This document shows positions 45,508 to 53,691 of a stretch of 64,000 nucleotides of DNA, one piece after another. The stretch is from contig NZ_AUML01000026.1 in the NCBI RefSeq assembly GCF_000430665.1, positions 1 through 64,000 of the forward strand, given 5' to 3'. The DNA comes from Aquimarina muelleri DSM 19832 (lineage in GTDB: Bacteria > Bacteroidota > Bacteroidia > Flavobacteriales > Flavobacteriaceae). The notes under the pieces were generated by a model that saw nothing but the letters and a program-made list of their open reading frames with translations, had not been told where the DNA came from and searched no databases. A program made the translations under genes and the position numbers. Within the stretch, counting starts at the first letter, position 1; every line of letters begins with the position of its first letter.

Positions 45508-46062
45508 ATGAAAAACTTTAGAATACACTTAAAAATAATAGTAGTAGTATTTGTTACCATGACTATAATTTCATGTAAAGAAAACAATAACAAAGTTGAA
45601 GAAAAAAAATCTTCAGAAGTTACTCTTAAAAAAGAAGAATCTAACACCAATAAAAATAGCGCAATAACGGCTGAATTTAGAAACTCTAAAGCAACCGAGG
45701 CTTTTAAACATTATATAGATATTAAAACCGCTTTGGTAAAAAGTGATTCTAAAAAAGCAAAAAAATCGGCAGAAGAATTAGTTAAAGTATTACCTAGTAT
45801 TGCTCTTAAAAAAGCTGCAGAAATAATAATTAATACAGATAATATTGAAGATCAACGAAAAGCTTTTTCTACAGTATCTTTATTAATAGAAACCATAGTA
45901 AAAGAAACCATGACCACTGGCGAAATATACAAACAACATTGTCCTATGGCATTTGATAACAAAGGGGCATATTGGTTATCTAAAGAAAAAGAAATCAGAA
46001 ACCCATATTTTGGAGATCGTATGTTAAAATGCGGATCGGTTACAGAGACTATAAAAAAGTGA
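45508..46062 (+). CDS. DUF3347 lipoprotein of the copper cluster
   Basis: 184 residues. Signal segment with a lipobox-like MTIISCKE (Cys about 23), a Lys/Glu/Ser linker, then a DUF3347 domain (about 55-184) ending KQHCPMAFDNKGAYWLSKEKEIRNPYFG and MLKCGSV. The Cys/Met pattern CPMA...MLKCG suggests copper binding. The same domain forms the C-terminus of the CusB-type adaptor encoded three kilobases downstream. It probably shuttles or buffers periplasmic copper for the pump; this is inferred from context. The stop codon overlaps the start of the AraC regulator gene. Confidence 0.85.
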   Translation: MKNFRIHLKIIVVVFVTMTIISCKENNNKVEEKKSSEVTLKKEESNTNKNSAITAEFRNSKATEAFKHYIDIKTALVKSDSKKAKKSAEELVKVLPSIALKKAAEIIINTDNIEDQRKAFSTVSLLIETIVKETMTTGEIYKQHCPMAFDNKGAYWLSKEKEIRNPYFGDRMLKCGSVTETIKK

Positions 46063-46652
46063 AAAGTATTTTTATAAAAAATATGGTCTGTGATAGATGC
46101 AAAAACGTATTGCAACAGGAATTTCGGCATGCTGAAATTCCTGTTAAAACAGTAAAGCTAGACGAGATTGTTTTTGATGAAACACAAACCAAAAATTATA
46201 AAATACTACAAGAAATCGTTACCCGTAATGGTTTCGAAATCATAAATAGCGAGTCCACTATTCTTGTAGAGCAAGTAAAATCGTATTTAATAAATGAATT
46301 ATCTAAGAATAGTAAATCCAATTCAAAACATATAAATAAAGAATACTCCACTATAAGTAAGTTATTTAGTAACAGCCAAGATATTACTATCGAGAAGTAT
46401 TATATTCTTCTTAAAATAGAAAAAGCTAAAGAACTGGTACAAATGGGGAATTTAAGTTTTTCGGATATTGCCTATTCCTTAGATTATAAAAGTGGAAGTC
46501 ATTTAGCAAAGCAGTTTAAATCCATTACAGGAATGTCTATGAGTGACTATAAAAAAAATACGATTATGGGATCGACAATCTCTGGACAAAATTATATAAA
46601 TACAAACCAATATTGTAAAAACAAAAATGTAAGGAATACTCTAGTTTTGTAA
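46059..46652 (+). CDS. AraC-family regulator with N-terminal metal-type CxxC
   Basis: From a GTG start at 46059 that overlaps the preceding stop (GTGA), about 197 residues; an in-frame ATG at 46029 would add 10 residues and a 34-base overlap. Residues 4-75 look like a heavy-metal-associated fold: SIFIKNMVCDRCKNVLQQEF holds the CxxC at 11/14 with Met before it, as in MxCxxC copper chaperones. The C-terminal 100 residues are an AraC helix-turn-helix pair (KAKELVQMGNLSFSDIAYSLDYKSGSHLAKQFKSITGMS). It is a likely copper/silver-responsive activator of this cluster. Metal sensing is inferred; no family member with this layout has, to my knowledge, been shown to bind copper. Confidence 0.82.
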   Translation: MKSIFIKNMVCDRCKNVLQQEFRHAEIPVKTVKLDEIVFDETQTKNYKILQEIVTRNGFEIINSESTILVEQVKSYLINELSKNSKSNSKHINKEYSTISKLFSNSQDITIEKYYILLKIEKAKELVQMGNLSFSDIAYSLDYKSGSHLAKQFKSITGMSMSDYKKNTIMGSTISGQNYINTNQYCKNKNVRNTLVL

Positions 46653-46698
46653 TCCATAATCTCGGAGCAAGCTCAAGAGGTATACTTCCGAAAATATA

Positions 46699-46756
46699 TT
46701 TTGTTTTCGATGTAAGCCTCGGAAAATTAAATTCCACAATGTGGGTTAAAAATATA
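46699..46756 (-). repeat. Dispersed intergenic repeat, copy B
   Basis: Read on the minus strand it gives CCCACATTGTGG, TTTAATT, TCCGAGGCTT and TCGAAAACAAAA, the same series as at 3193-3252. It fills most of the gap between the AraC regulator and the HMA/MauE gene. Confidence 0.75.
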
Positions 46757-46761
46757 AAATT

Positions 46762-47493
46762 ATGAGACAGACATATATAATATCAGGAATGACATGCAAT
46801 GGTTGCAAAGATAGTGTTGAAAAAAAATTAAGCGCTATAAAAGGAGTTACAAACGTATTGGTGGATTTAGAAAAAGCAGAGGCATCTTTGGATCTACAAT
46901 CACCTGTTTCTTTATCGCAATTACAGCAATCTTTACCAGATAAATATGTAATTTCAGAAAAGAAAAACATTTTTGATACGTCTGTTCTAGATAAAAAATC
47001 TATAACACCACAAAAAACTAAAATACAAGAATTACAACCATTATTTATCATATTTGGATATATAACAATTACCAGTGTTTTATTAAATTATAGGGATTGG
47101 AATATAAACGATGCAATGTTAGACTTTATGGGGTTGTTTTATATAGTATTCAGCTTTTTTAAGATTTTAGACCTTAAAGGATTTCCCGATTCGTTTAGAA
47201 TGTATGACCCTTTAGCAAAGGTAATCCCTCTATATGGTTGGATATATCCTTTTTTAGAAATAGCTCTAGGTTTGCTCTTTTTAATGAGATTTCAGATAAT
47301 TACAGCACTTATAGCCACTATAATTATTCTTGGGATCACTACTATTGGTGTTACAAAAACATTAATGGATAAAAAATCAATACAATGTGCCTGTCTGGGT
47401 ACGGCACTTAAGTTACCAATGACGCAGGCTACCTTTATAGAAAATACCATAATGATTATTATGGCAATTACTATGTTAACGCAACTTTTTTAA
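46762..47493 (+). CDS. HMA domain fused to MauE/DoxX-like membrane protein
   Basis: 243 residues. Residues 1-65 are a heavy-metal-associated domain: YIISGMTCNGCKDSVEKKL with the copper-binding CxxC, then VTNVLVDLEKAEASLD. Residues about 90-243 have four membrane segments and resemble MauE/DoxX-type proteins: GFPDSFRMYDPLAKVIPLYGWIYPF and CACLGTALKLP, a Cys pair typical of MauE-like redox partners. It may hand copper or electrons across the membrane in this cluster; the exact role is unknown. It is followed by the PepSY gene after 3 bases, so they are cotranscribed. Confidence 0.87.
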   Translation: MRQTYIISGMTCNGCKDSVEKKLSAIKGVTNVLVDLEKAEASLDLQSPVSLSQLQQSLPDKYVISEKKNIFDTSVLDKKSITPQKTKIQELQPLFIIFGYITITSVLLNYRDWNINDAMLDFMGLFYIVFSFFKILDLKGFPDSFRMYDPLAKVIPLYGWIYPFLEIALGLLFLMRFQIITALIATIIILGITTIGVTKTLMDKKSIQCACLGTALKLPMTQATFIENTIMIIMAITMLTQLF

Positions 47494-47496
47494 AAA

Positions 47497-48201
47497 ATGG
47501 TAAAAAGACAGACAGCAATACGTATAAGAAAAACACATCGATATTTAGGACTTTTTTTAGGGATTCAATTTTTAATGTGGACAATTAGTGGCTTGTATTT
47601 TAGTTGGACAGACATTGATGAGATTCATGGAGACCAATTTAAAAAGGAAAATGTATCTACTATATCGTCTAAAAATCTAATAAGTCCAGCATTATTAGAT
47701 TTAGATAGTCCTATACAATCCTTACAGCTACAGGAAATAGCAGATAATCCGTATTATTTGGTAAATAAAGAACAGCTTTTTGATGCCAGAACGGGGAAAC
47801 CTAAAAATGAGATCACAAAGGCTGAAGCTTTAAAAATAGCAGAAAAAAATATGCTGCCTGAACTAGAAGTAAAAAGCATAGAAAAAATAAATGAAGTTGG
47901 CAAACATCATGAATACAGAGGAAGACCACTACCTGCTTATGTAGTATCCTATACACATCCAGATGCTGTAAAAGCATATATATCTATAACAGACGGAGCT
48001 TTTCAGCGGGTACGCCATCGATCTTGGCGATGGTTTGACTTTTTATGGATGACGCACACTATGGATTATGAAGGAAGAGATAATTTTAATACAACCGTTC
48101 TAAGGTTATTTTCTCTATTAGGGTTAATAACTGTTTTAAGTGGATTTACATTATGGTTTGTATCCTCTCCAACCCTTAGAAAAATTAAGAAAAGAAAATA
48201 A
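47497..48201 (+). CDS. PepSY-domain membrane protein
   Basis: 234 residues with membrane segments near both ends (LGLFLGIQFLMWTISGLYF about 17-37, and LRLFSLLGLITVLSGFTLWFV about 203-225). PepSY-like soluble part between (ITKAEALKIAEKNMLPELEVKSIEK; AYISITDGAFQRVRHRSWRWFDFLWMTHTMDY). This is the PepSY-associated membrane arrangement common in metal clusters of Bacteroidota, possibly a reductase or carrier. It begins 3 bases after the HMA/MauE gene, and the CusB-type gene starts one base after its stop. Confidence 0.85.
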   Translation: MVKRQTAIRIRKTHRYLGLFLGIQFLMWTISGLYFSWTDIDEIHGDQFKKENVSTISSKNLISPALLDLDSPIQSLQLQEIADNPYYLVNKEQLFDARTGKPKNEITKAEALKIAEKNMLPELEVKSIEKINEVGKHHEYRGRPLPAYVVSYTHPDAVKAYISITDGAFQRVRHRSWRWFDFLWMTHTMDYEGRDNFNTTVLRLFSLLGLITVLSGFTLWFVSSPTLRKIKKRK

Positions 48202-48202
48202 T

Positions 48203-49918
48203 ATGAATAAAAATGGTATTTATATAGGAATAGCCCTTATTATAGGGCTGTTAGCAGGATATTTTATTTTCGGAACCAATAATGCTTCTGTACAACAAGA
48301 AAAACAAAACCATCCACAAGAAGAAATTACTAAGGTAATGTGGACCTGCTCTATGCATCCTCAAATTATGCAGGAAGAACCAGGAGATTGCCCTATTTGT
48401 GGTATGGATTTGATCCCAGCAGAAACTAGTGCTGAAGGTCTGGCTGCAGATCAGTTTAAAATGACCGAGAATGCCATGGCTTTGGCAAACATACAAACCA
48501 CAATAGTAGGGGAGAACCAAAGCGATAGCCAAAATATAATTACACTTTCTGGAAAAATTAATGAAAACGAAGAAAAAAATGCAATACAGGCAAGTTATTT
48601 TAATGGTAGAATAGAAAAATTAAGTATTAATTATAAAGGGCAGGAAGTAAAAAAAGGACAAAAATTAGCTACTATATATTCTCCAGACCTTATAGCGGCA
48701 CAACAAGAATTAATTACGGCTTCTTCTTTAAAAGAATCGCAACCACAATTATACAGAGCCGTTCGAAATAAGTTAAAATTATGGAAACTATCTGAAAAAC
48801 AAATAAAAGCAATAGAATCTTCTAGCAGAATTCAGGAAAAATTTCCTGTATACGCTACAGTTTCTGGTACCGTTGCCGAGGTTATGAGTGCAGAAGGAGA
48901 TTATATAAAACAAGGACAGCCTATATTAAAAGTAAGTAACCTTACCACAGTGTGGGCAGAATTTGATGGGTATGAAAACCAAATATCGCAATTAAAAAAA
49001 GGGCAAAAAATTACCATTTCTACCAATGCTTATCCTAATAAACAAATCGAAACCACGATTTCGTTTATAGACCCTATTCTAAATACAAACTCCAGAACCA
49101 CTACTATAAGAGCCGTGCTTAATAATAAAGATCAGATGTTTAAACCAGGAATGTTTGTAGTCGGCAAAGTTACTCGAACAGAAACAACAACAAAAAATAT
49201 CATAGTCCCATCCAGTGCAGTATTGTGGACAGGTAAACGATCTGTTGTATATGTAAAAACCGATCCTAATACACCTATTTTTGAAATGAGAGAAGTAGTG
49301 TTGGAGAATACTACAGGAGATACCTATACCATACTTAATGGACTTAATAATGGGGACGAAATAGTAACCAATGGAGTTTTTACCGTAGATGCGGCAGCGC
49401 AACTGCAAGGTAAAAAATCAATGATGAACAAAAAAGGAGAGGACATAGTGAAAAGGCATGAAAATCATGTAGATATAACAGTATCCAAATCTTTTCAACA
49501 AGAGTTTTTGCCCGCACTTGTACCGTATTTAAAAATGAAAGATGCATTAATACAATCTGATAATAAACAGGTTACTGTTTTTGCAAAAACAATGCTTGCA
49601 ATACTTAAAAAGAGTAACGCTTCAGATTTAGGTAAGATGGAAAAAGAGCTTTTTATAAAAAGCTGGGATATGTTAGAAAATATAACAAAAAAGGAAGCGT
49701 TGGAAGATCAAAGAGCCTATTTCGTTACCCTTAATGAAAATATAGTAAAACTCATCTCTGGATTTAATAACTTAGAAACAACTTTTTATATACAAAAATG
49801 CCCAATGGCAAATACCAATAAAGGCGCAGTTTGGATAAGTACCGAAAAAGAAATACGCAACCCATATTTTGGCGAAGCTATGCTAACCTGCGGTAGTGTA
49901 ATCGATACAATTAATTAG
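48203..49918 (+). CDS. cusB: CusB-type RND periplasmic adaptor with HMBD and DUF3347
   Basis: 571 residues from ATG 48203 (MNKNGIYIGIALIIG); an earlier in-frame ATG lies within the PepSY gene. N-terminal anchor (about 5-25), a heavy-metal-binding domain WTCSMHPQIMQEEPGDCPICGMDLIPAE (about 44-71), then the adaptor body: KLSINYKGQEVKKGQKLATIYSPDLIAAQQEL, a barrel and membrane-proximal domain. The C-terminal 130 residues are a DUF3347 domain ending KCPMANTNKGAVWISTEKEIRNPYFG. The HMBD and DUF3347 add two metal-binding sites to the standard adaptor. It is the last gene of the cluster, separated from the pump gene by six genes, an unusual order since adaptor and pump are often adjacent. Confidence 0.93.
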   Translation: MNKNGIYIGIALIIGLLAGYFIFGTNNASVQQEKQNHPQEEITKVMWTCSMHPQIMQEEPGDCPICGMDLIPAETSAEGLAADQFKMTENAMALANIQTTIVGENQSDSQNIITLSGKINENEEKNAIQASYFNGRIEKLSINYKGQEVKKGQKLATIYSPDLIAAQQELITASSLKESQPQLYRAVRNKLKLWKLSEKQIKAIESSSRIQEKFPVYATVSGTVAEVMSAEGDYIKQGQPILKVSNLTTVWAEFDGYENQISQLKKGQKITISTNAYPNKQIETTISFIDPILNTNSRTTTIRAVLNNKDQMFKPGMFVVGKVTRTETTTKNIIVPSSAVLWTGKRSVVYVKTDPNTPIFEMREVVLENTTGDTYTILNGLNNGDEIVTNGVFTVDAAAQLQGKKSMMNKKGEDIVKRHENHVDITVSKSFQQEFLPALVPYLKMKDALIQSDNKQVTVFAKTMLAILKKSNASDLGKMEKELFIKSWDMLENITKKEALEDQRAYFVTLNENIVKLISGFNNLETTFYIQKCPMANTNKGAVWISTEKEIRNPYFGEAMLTCGSVIDTIN

Positions 49919-50042
49919 AAAGGGTAGTAGTGTAATACACAAATATGTGTTTACATCAAACAAATGACCACGTACAGTACATAAATAGGCATTTAACATC
50001 AAGCAAAAGAGTATTGTTTATTAAAGTGCGTCTCTTTTTGTC

Positions 50043-50062
50043 ATTCCGTTGCAAAACGGAAT
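50043..50062. repeat. REP-like hairpin after the copper cluster
   Basis: ATTCCGTT-GCAA-AACGGAAT is a perfect 8-bp stem with a 4-nt loop, preceded by GTC and followed by CC, like short repeats scattered in many bacterial genomes. The gap 49919-50221 otherwise shows two imperfect copies of AGTATT-GTTA-TTAAAGT and no gene. Confidence 0.5.
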
Positions 50063-50221
50063 CCATTAACAATACTAGGTAGTATTTGTTAAAGTACACA
50101 ATTACATGTAATTGGATTAACAAACAATTTGACATCTATTAAAAATCTGCTAGATTTGTAAGTAATATAAGAAAAATATACCTGATTAGAGGTGTTTCAT
50201 TTTTGTAGCTAATTCACCAAG

Positions 50222-51130
50222 ATGACTATGATTAAATTAGATATATCCCAAAATAATTTTACTATTAATGATACTTCTTTAAATTTTCCAATTGAAATTG
50301 AGGTTTTAGATAAAATACTGTTAGCTAATAAAAGAACAGTAAAGAAAAAACATAACATAATTTACACTTGGGATGATTTAGGAATATTAGCGTATTCAAA
50401 AAATGGTCAAGTTGTAGAGAGTTTGTTATTGGAGTTGAAAAAAGGGGATTTTGATTTTAGTTCCAAAGATATTTTTAAGGGACAATTTTATTTTGATAAT
50501 GAAGAAGTTATAACCTATTATAAAACCAATAAAGACAAGAGGGTTAAGCTTTTTGACGGAGATTCAAATGGAGCTTTAGTTCTAAATAATATAAGTGTTT
50601 GGTTCGATTCTGATAAAAACAATATGGAAGCAATTGAAATAGCTGCTTTTAAAGGCGTATCAATTCAAAAAATACCAAAAGATAAGTATACAATTAAGGA
50701 GGTAAATGAAGAACTGATTGAATTTTCAGATTTTGGTTTTAAGTTATCTATCATTCAGGAATTGATGTATACCAAAGAAATCTTAGAACCCAAATTTGAC
50801 CTATTTGAATTTGTTATATGGTATACTAAAAGAGATATTGATCTTGAGAAAGAAGGTTATGAACCAATACCAGAGGTAACTCAATACTTCAAGGATTTAC
50901 CCATACCTAAAAAATTTGCAACAGAAATAACTGAAATCTATCAAGATGGCGGAAATGAAATTTATATGCAACTTCTACGATTTGGAGAAGGTTGGGAAGG
51001 CTATTGGGATATTGAAAATGCAAAAGATGCAAAACACTTTCCTAATCTAAAAAAGGCCATATTATGCTATGCAAAGGAAAATGTTCTTAATGAATTAAAT
51101 GATATGGGCATTAAATCAGAATGGATATAA
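50222..51130 (+). CDS. Protein of unknown function, possibly DUF7738/DUF6892-type
   Basis: 302 residues, soluble, without signal or membrane segments. The N-terminal half (FTINDTSLNFPIEIEVLDKIL; IYTWDDLGILAYSKNG) and the C-terminal part (TEIYQDGGNEIYMQLLRFGEGWEGYWDIENAKDAKHFPNLKKAIL) recall proteins often labelled DUF7738 and DUF6892, which occur near polymorphic toxin/immunity loci. I cannot confirm this. The C-terminal DGGNEIY...FPNLK resembles the latter. It stands alone, with a non-coding gap on each side. Confidence 0.7.
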   Translation: MTMIKLDISQNNFTINDTSLNFPIEIEVLDKILLANKRTVKKKHNIIYTWDDLGILAYSKNGQVVESLLLELKKGDFDFSSKDIFKGQFYFDNEEVITYYKTNKDKRVKLFDGDSNGALVLNNISVWFDSDKNNMEAIEIAAFKGVSIQKIPKDKYTIKEVNEELIEFSDFGFKLSIIQELMYTKEILEPKFDLFEFVIWYTKRDIDLEKEGYEPIPEVTQYFKDLPIPKKFATEITEIYQDGGNEIYMQLLRFGEGWEGYWDIENAKDAKHFPNLKKAILCYAKENVLNELNDMGIKSEWI

Positions 51131-51303
51131 CCCCAGTATATTTTAAGATAAAACTAAAAGAAACTAATCGAGTTCAGTTTATCTTGTATTTTTTTAACTT
51201 GTACAACAAGCACAAATATCTAATTATAACACTTAGCCTTATAATGTCTTGTCATGAAATAAGTTTATACAAAACATTCAAAAATTGAAATAAAAAAGTA
51301 GAT

Positions 51304-51696
51304 ATGAAGAAAATAAATAGAATAATGACGAATATCTGTTCGGATAATTTAGCGAAAAGTCGAGATTTTTATACAAAACTGTTCGACTTCAACGTAGATT
51401 ATGATAGTGATTGGTTTGTTCATTTAATCTCGAAGGACAAAAAACTGGAATTAGGAATAATTGAACGAACAAATGAGATCGTGCCGAACGGCTTTCAGAA
51501 TAATCCGCAAGGATTTTATGTTACATTTGTAGTGGATAATGTGGATGAAATATTTAAAATTGCAGAATCGGAAAAATTTGAAATCATCAACGAACCTATC
51601 GACACTTTTTATGGACAAAGAAGATTATTGCTCAAAGACCCAAACGGAGCTTTAGTAGATATTTCTTCACCTATTAAGGATTTTAATTTTAATTAA
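51304..51696 (+). CDS. VOC/glyoxalase-family protein
   Basis: 130 residues with the vicinal-oxygen-chelate pattern: NICSDNLAKSRDFYTKLFDFNVDYDSDWFVHL, then YVTFVVDNVDEIFKIAES and YGQRRLLLKDPNGALVDI. Two beta-alpha-beta-beta-beta units are visible. Some members give resistance to antibiotics such as bleomycin, others are dioxygenases or isomerases; nothing selects one here. Single gene. Confidence 0.87.
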   Translation: MKKINRIMTNICSDNLAKSRDFYTKLFDFNVDYDSDWFVHLISKDKKLELGIIERTNEIVPNGFQNNPQGFYVTFVVDNVDEIFKIAESEKFEIINEPIDTFYGQRRLLLKDPNGALVDISSPIKDFNFN

Positions 51697-52174
51697 AAAC
51701 TAATTGAAACCAAAGTAAAAATAGCACGATAAAGCTATCAGGCTCTACTCTACGTGCAATTGCCTACGAAACAGAAATTTTGTTAAACCCCTAATGCAAA
51801 GCAATAGACTTTTAAGGTTTTTAATGTTGCCCGATTATGATGGTTGAGTGCAAAATGTCGGAACAAACTGTAAGTCAGATACACTTCTAGCATTAAATAA
51901 GATAGAAGGTCGATCCTGCAGTCATAATTGAATACGATCCACATAATTAAAACCAACTGGTAAGATGAATGGAAAGAAAATCATTGCGGAATATAATAAT
52001 GATTTCAAAAAAGTACATTCTAATCGACTATCAAATAAATCATAATATTCTAACACTAAAAGTTGCAGAATTTAAAAGACTTGAATATATAAATTTTATA
52101 TCTCTAATATTGAGATAGAAAACTTTATTTTAGCATTTGTTTTCAAAAAAAATATTTAAAGAACTATCAAATCT
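51697..52174. other. Gene-free interval, no feature recognised
   Basis: 478 bases between the VOC and DMT genes. Only short frames occur (for example one of about 24 codons from 51964) and none shows coding character I can support. The base composition is less A+T-biased between 51697 and 51960, which hints at decayed coding sequence, but I recognise no family. Confidence 0.5.
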
Positions 52175-53056
52175 GTGTTTAAATCCAACCATTTATTATT
52201 TATTATCCCTGCTTTAATCTGGGGGTCTACATGGTATATTATTAAATACCAACTTGGTACGGTAGATCCAATAGTTTCTGTGTCATACAGATTTGGATTA
52301 GCAGGTATTTTATTACTAGGATATTCTAAGGTCAGAAAACTCCCTTTATCCTTTACAAAAGAGCAGCATTTTTTTATTGCATTACAAGGCATATTATTGT
52401 TTGGTACTAATTATTGGTTGGTATACATTTCAGAACTATATTTAAGTAGTGGGCTGGTTGCAGTAGCATTCTCCACATTAATTTTTTTAAATATATTTTT
52501 TGGAGCTTTGTTTTTAGGAGATAAAATCAAAAAAAATATTATTATTGGAGCAGTTTTTGGTCTTCTTGGAACCATTTTAATTTACCAATCTGAATTTAGA
52601 AGAATTGATTTTACTCAGGATCAGATTAAAGGATTGTTATTTTGTATTGCTTCTATTACTTTTGCATCTTTAGGAAACATAACCTCGTCACACAACCAAC
52701 GTAAGTTTAAGCTTCCTGTTATTCAAACCAATGGTTTTGGAATGGTTTATGGGTCTATTGCTATGCTACTTATAGCAATACTTACAGGTAAACAGATTAC
52801 TATAGATACCTCTGTCTCTTATCTTTTTTCATTAGGATATTTAACTATTTTTGGATCTATTATTGCATTTACAGGATACCTTACCTTAATTGGCAGGGTT
52901 GGAGCAAGTAAAGCAGCGTATACGATAGTTATAATTCCTGTAATAGCATTAACTATTTCTACTATTTTTGAAGGGTATTCTCCAGATATATATGCTTTTA
53001 TCGGGATGGCGCTTATTATTTTTGGAAATGTTTTAGCATTAAAAAACAAGAAGTAA
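52175..53056 (+). CDS. DMT-superfamily (EamA) transporter
   Basis: 293 residues with ten membrane segments in two EamA repeats (IIPALIWGSTWYIIKYQLG begins the first; FGSIIAFTGYLTLIGRVGASKAAYTIVIIPVIAL is in the second). Such transporters export amino acids, nucleotide derivatives or other metabolites; the substrate is not readable. The frame starts with GTG at 52175 (read as MFKSNHLLFI); no ATG is near, and a GTG start is accepted since the first membrane segment begins at once. Confidence 0.87.
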   Translation: MFKSNHLLFIIPALIWGSTWYIIKYQLGTVDPIVSVSYRFGLAGILLLGYSKVRKLPLSFTKEQHFFIALQGILLFGTNYWLVYISELYLSSGLVAVAFSTLIFLNIFFGALFLGDKIKKNIIIGAVFGLLGTILIYQSEFRRIDFTQDQIKGLLFCIASITFASLGNITSSHNQRKFKLPVIQTNGFGMVYGSIAMLLIAILTGKQITIDTSVSYLFSLGYLTIFGSIIAFTGYLTLIGRVGASKAAYTIVIIPVIALTISTIFEGYSPDIYAFIGMALIIFGNVLALKNKK

Positions 53057-53174
53057 ACACTATAGATACCTCAAATTACTTCTATTTATACTATTAACAT
53101 ACCATTTATGCTTAAAAACAAGTGTGTTACAATAAAAAGATGTAGTTTCGCGCCTGCAATAAAAAACCCTAATT

Positions 53175-53624
53175 ATGAAGCGCATAAAAGAGTATAAAAA
53201 GTTATTTTCTGTAGAAAAAGAAATCGATCTTAAAATTCTAAAAAAAAGCTATAGAGATTTAGTAAAAGAATGGCATCCTGATAAATTTCAAGATGGAGAT
53301 CCACAAAAAGAAGCAGCAGAAATAAAAAGCAGACAAATAATAGATGGGTATCATTTTTTAGTTAGTATTGCTCCAGAAACTAAAGCTGCAAATCTAGAAG
53401 AATATATTATTACTACTTCAGAATCTGGTATTGCAGATTATCATCATAAAGGTATGTTGTTAGAAATTTCGTTTTTAGATGGAAATACGTATGAATATTT
53501 TGGTGTTCCGAAAAATGTTTACATTAAAATGGTGAATTCTGACAAATTAAATAGATTTGCTAAAAGAAATATTTTTAATTCTTATTTATACAGAAAATCA
53601 AAAAAGACACTGCAGGAAGCATAG
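53175..53624 (+). CDS. J-domain/KTSC-domain protein
   Basis: 149 residues. Residues about 4-70 form a J-like domain, with the canonical HPD tripeptide in VKEWHPDKFQDGDPQKEA. Residues about 75-140 form a KTSC domain (SGIADYHHKGMLLEISFLDGNTYEYFGVPKNVYIKMVNSDKLNRF), found in RNA- or nucleic-acid-related proteins. The fusion suggests a DnaK co-chaperone with an RNA-linked target. It precedes two RNA helicases and a cold shock protein, in line with an RNA theme, although separated from the first by 67 bases. Confidence 0.88.
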   Translation: MKRIKEYKKLFSVEKEIDLKILKKSYRDLVKEWHPDKFQDGDPQKEAAEIKSRQIIDGYHFLVSIAPETKAANLEEYIITTSESGIADYHHKGMLLEISFLDGNTYEYFGVPKNVYIKMVNSDKLNRFAKRNIFNSYLYRKSKKTLQEA

Positions 53625-53691
53625 GTTTAACTTATCCTTTTTTTTAGTTCTTGTATTGTAAAAGAGCATTCATTTTTGCCAAAATTATCTT

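Noticed and set aside
48140..48202. Longer N-terminus of the CusB-type adaptor
   Set aside because: It lies inside the PepSY gene, and ATG 48203 precedes the membrane anchor directly.
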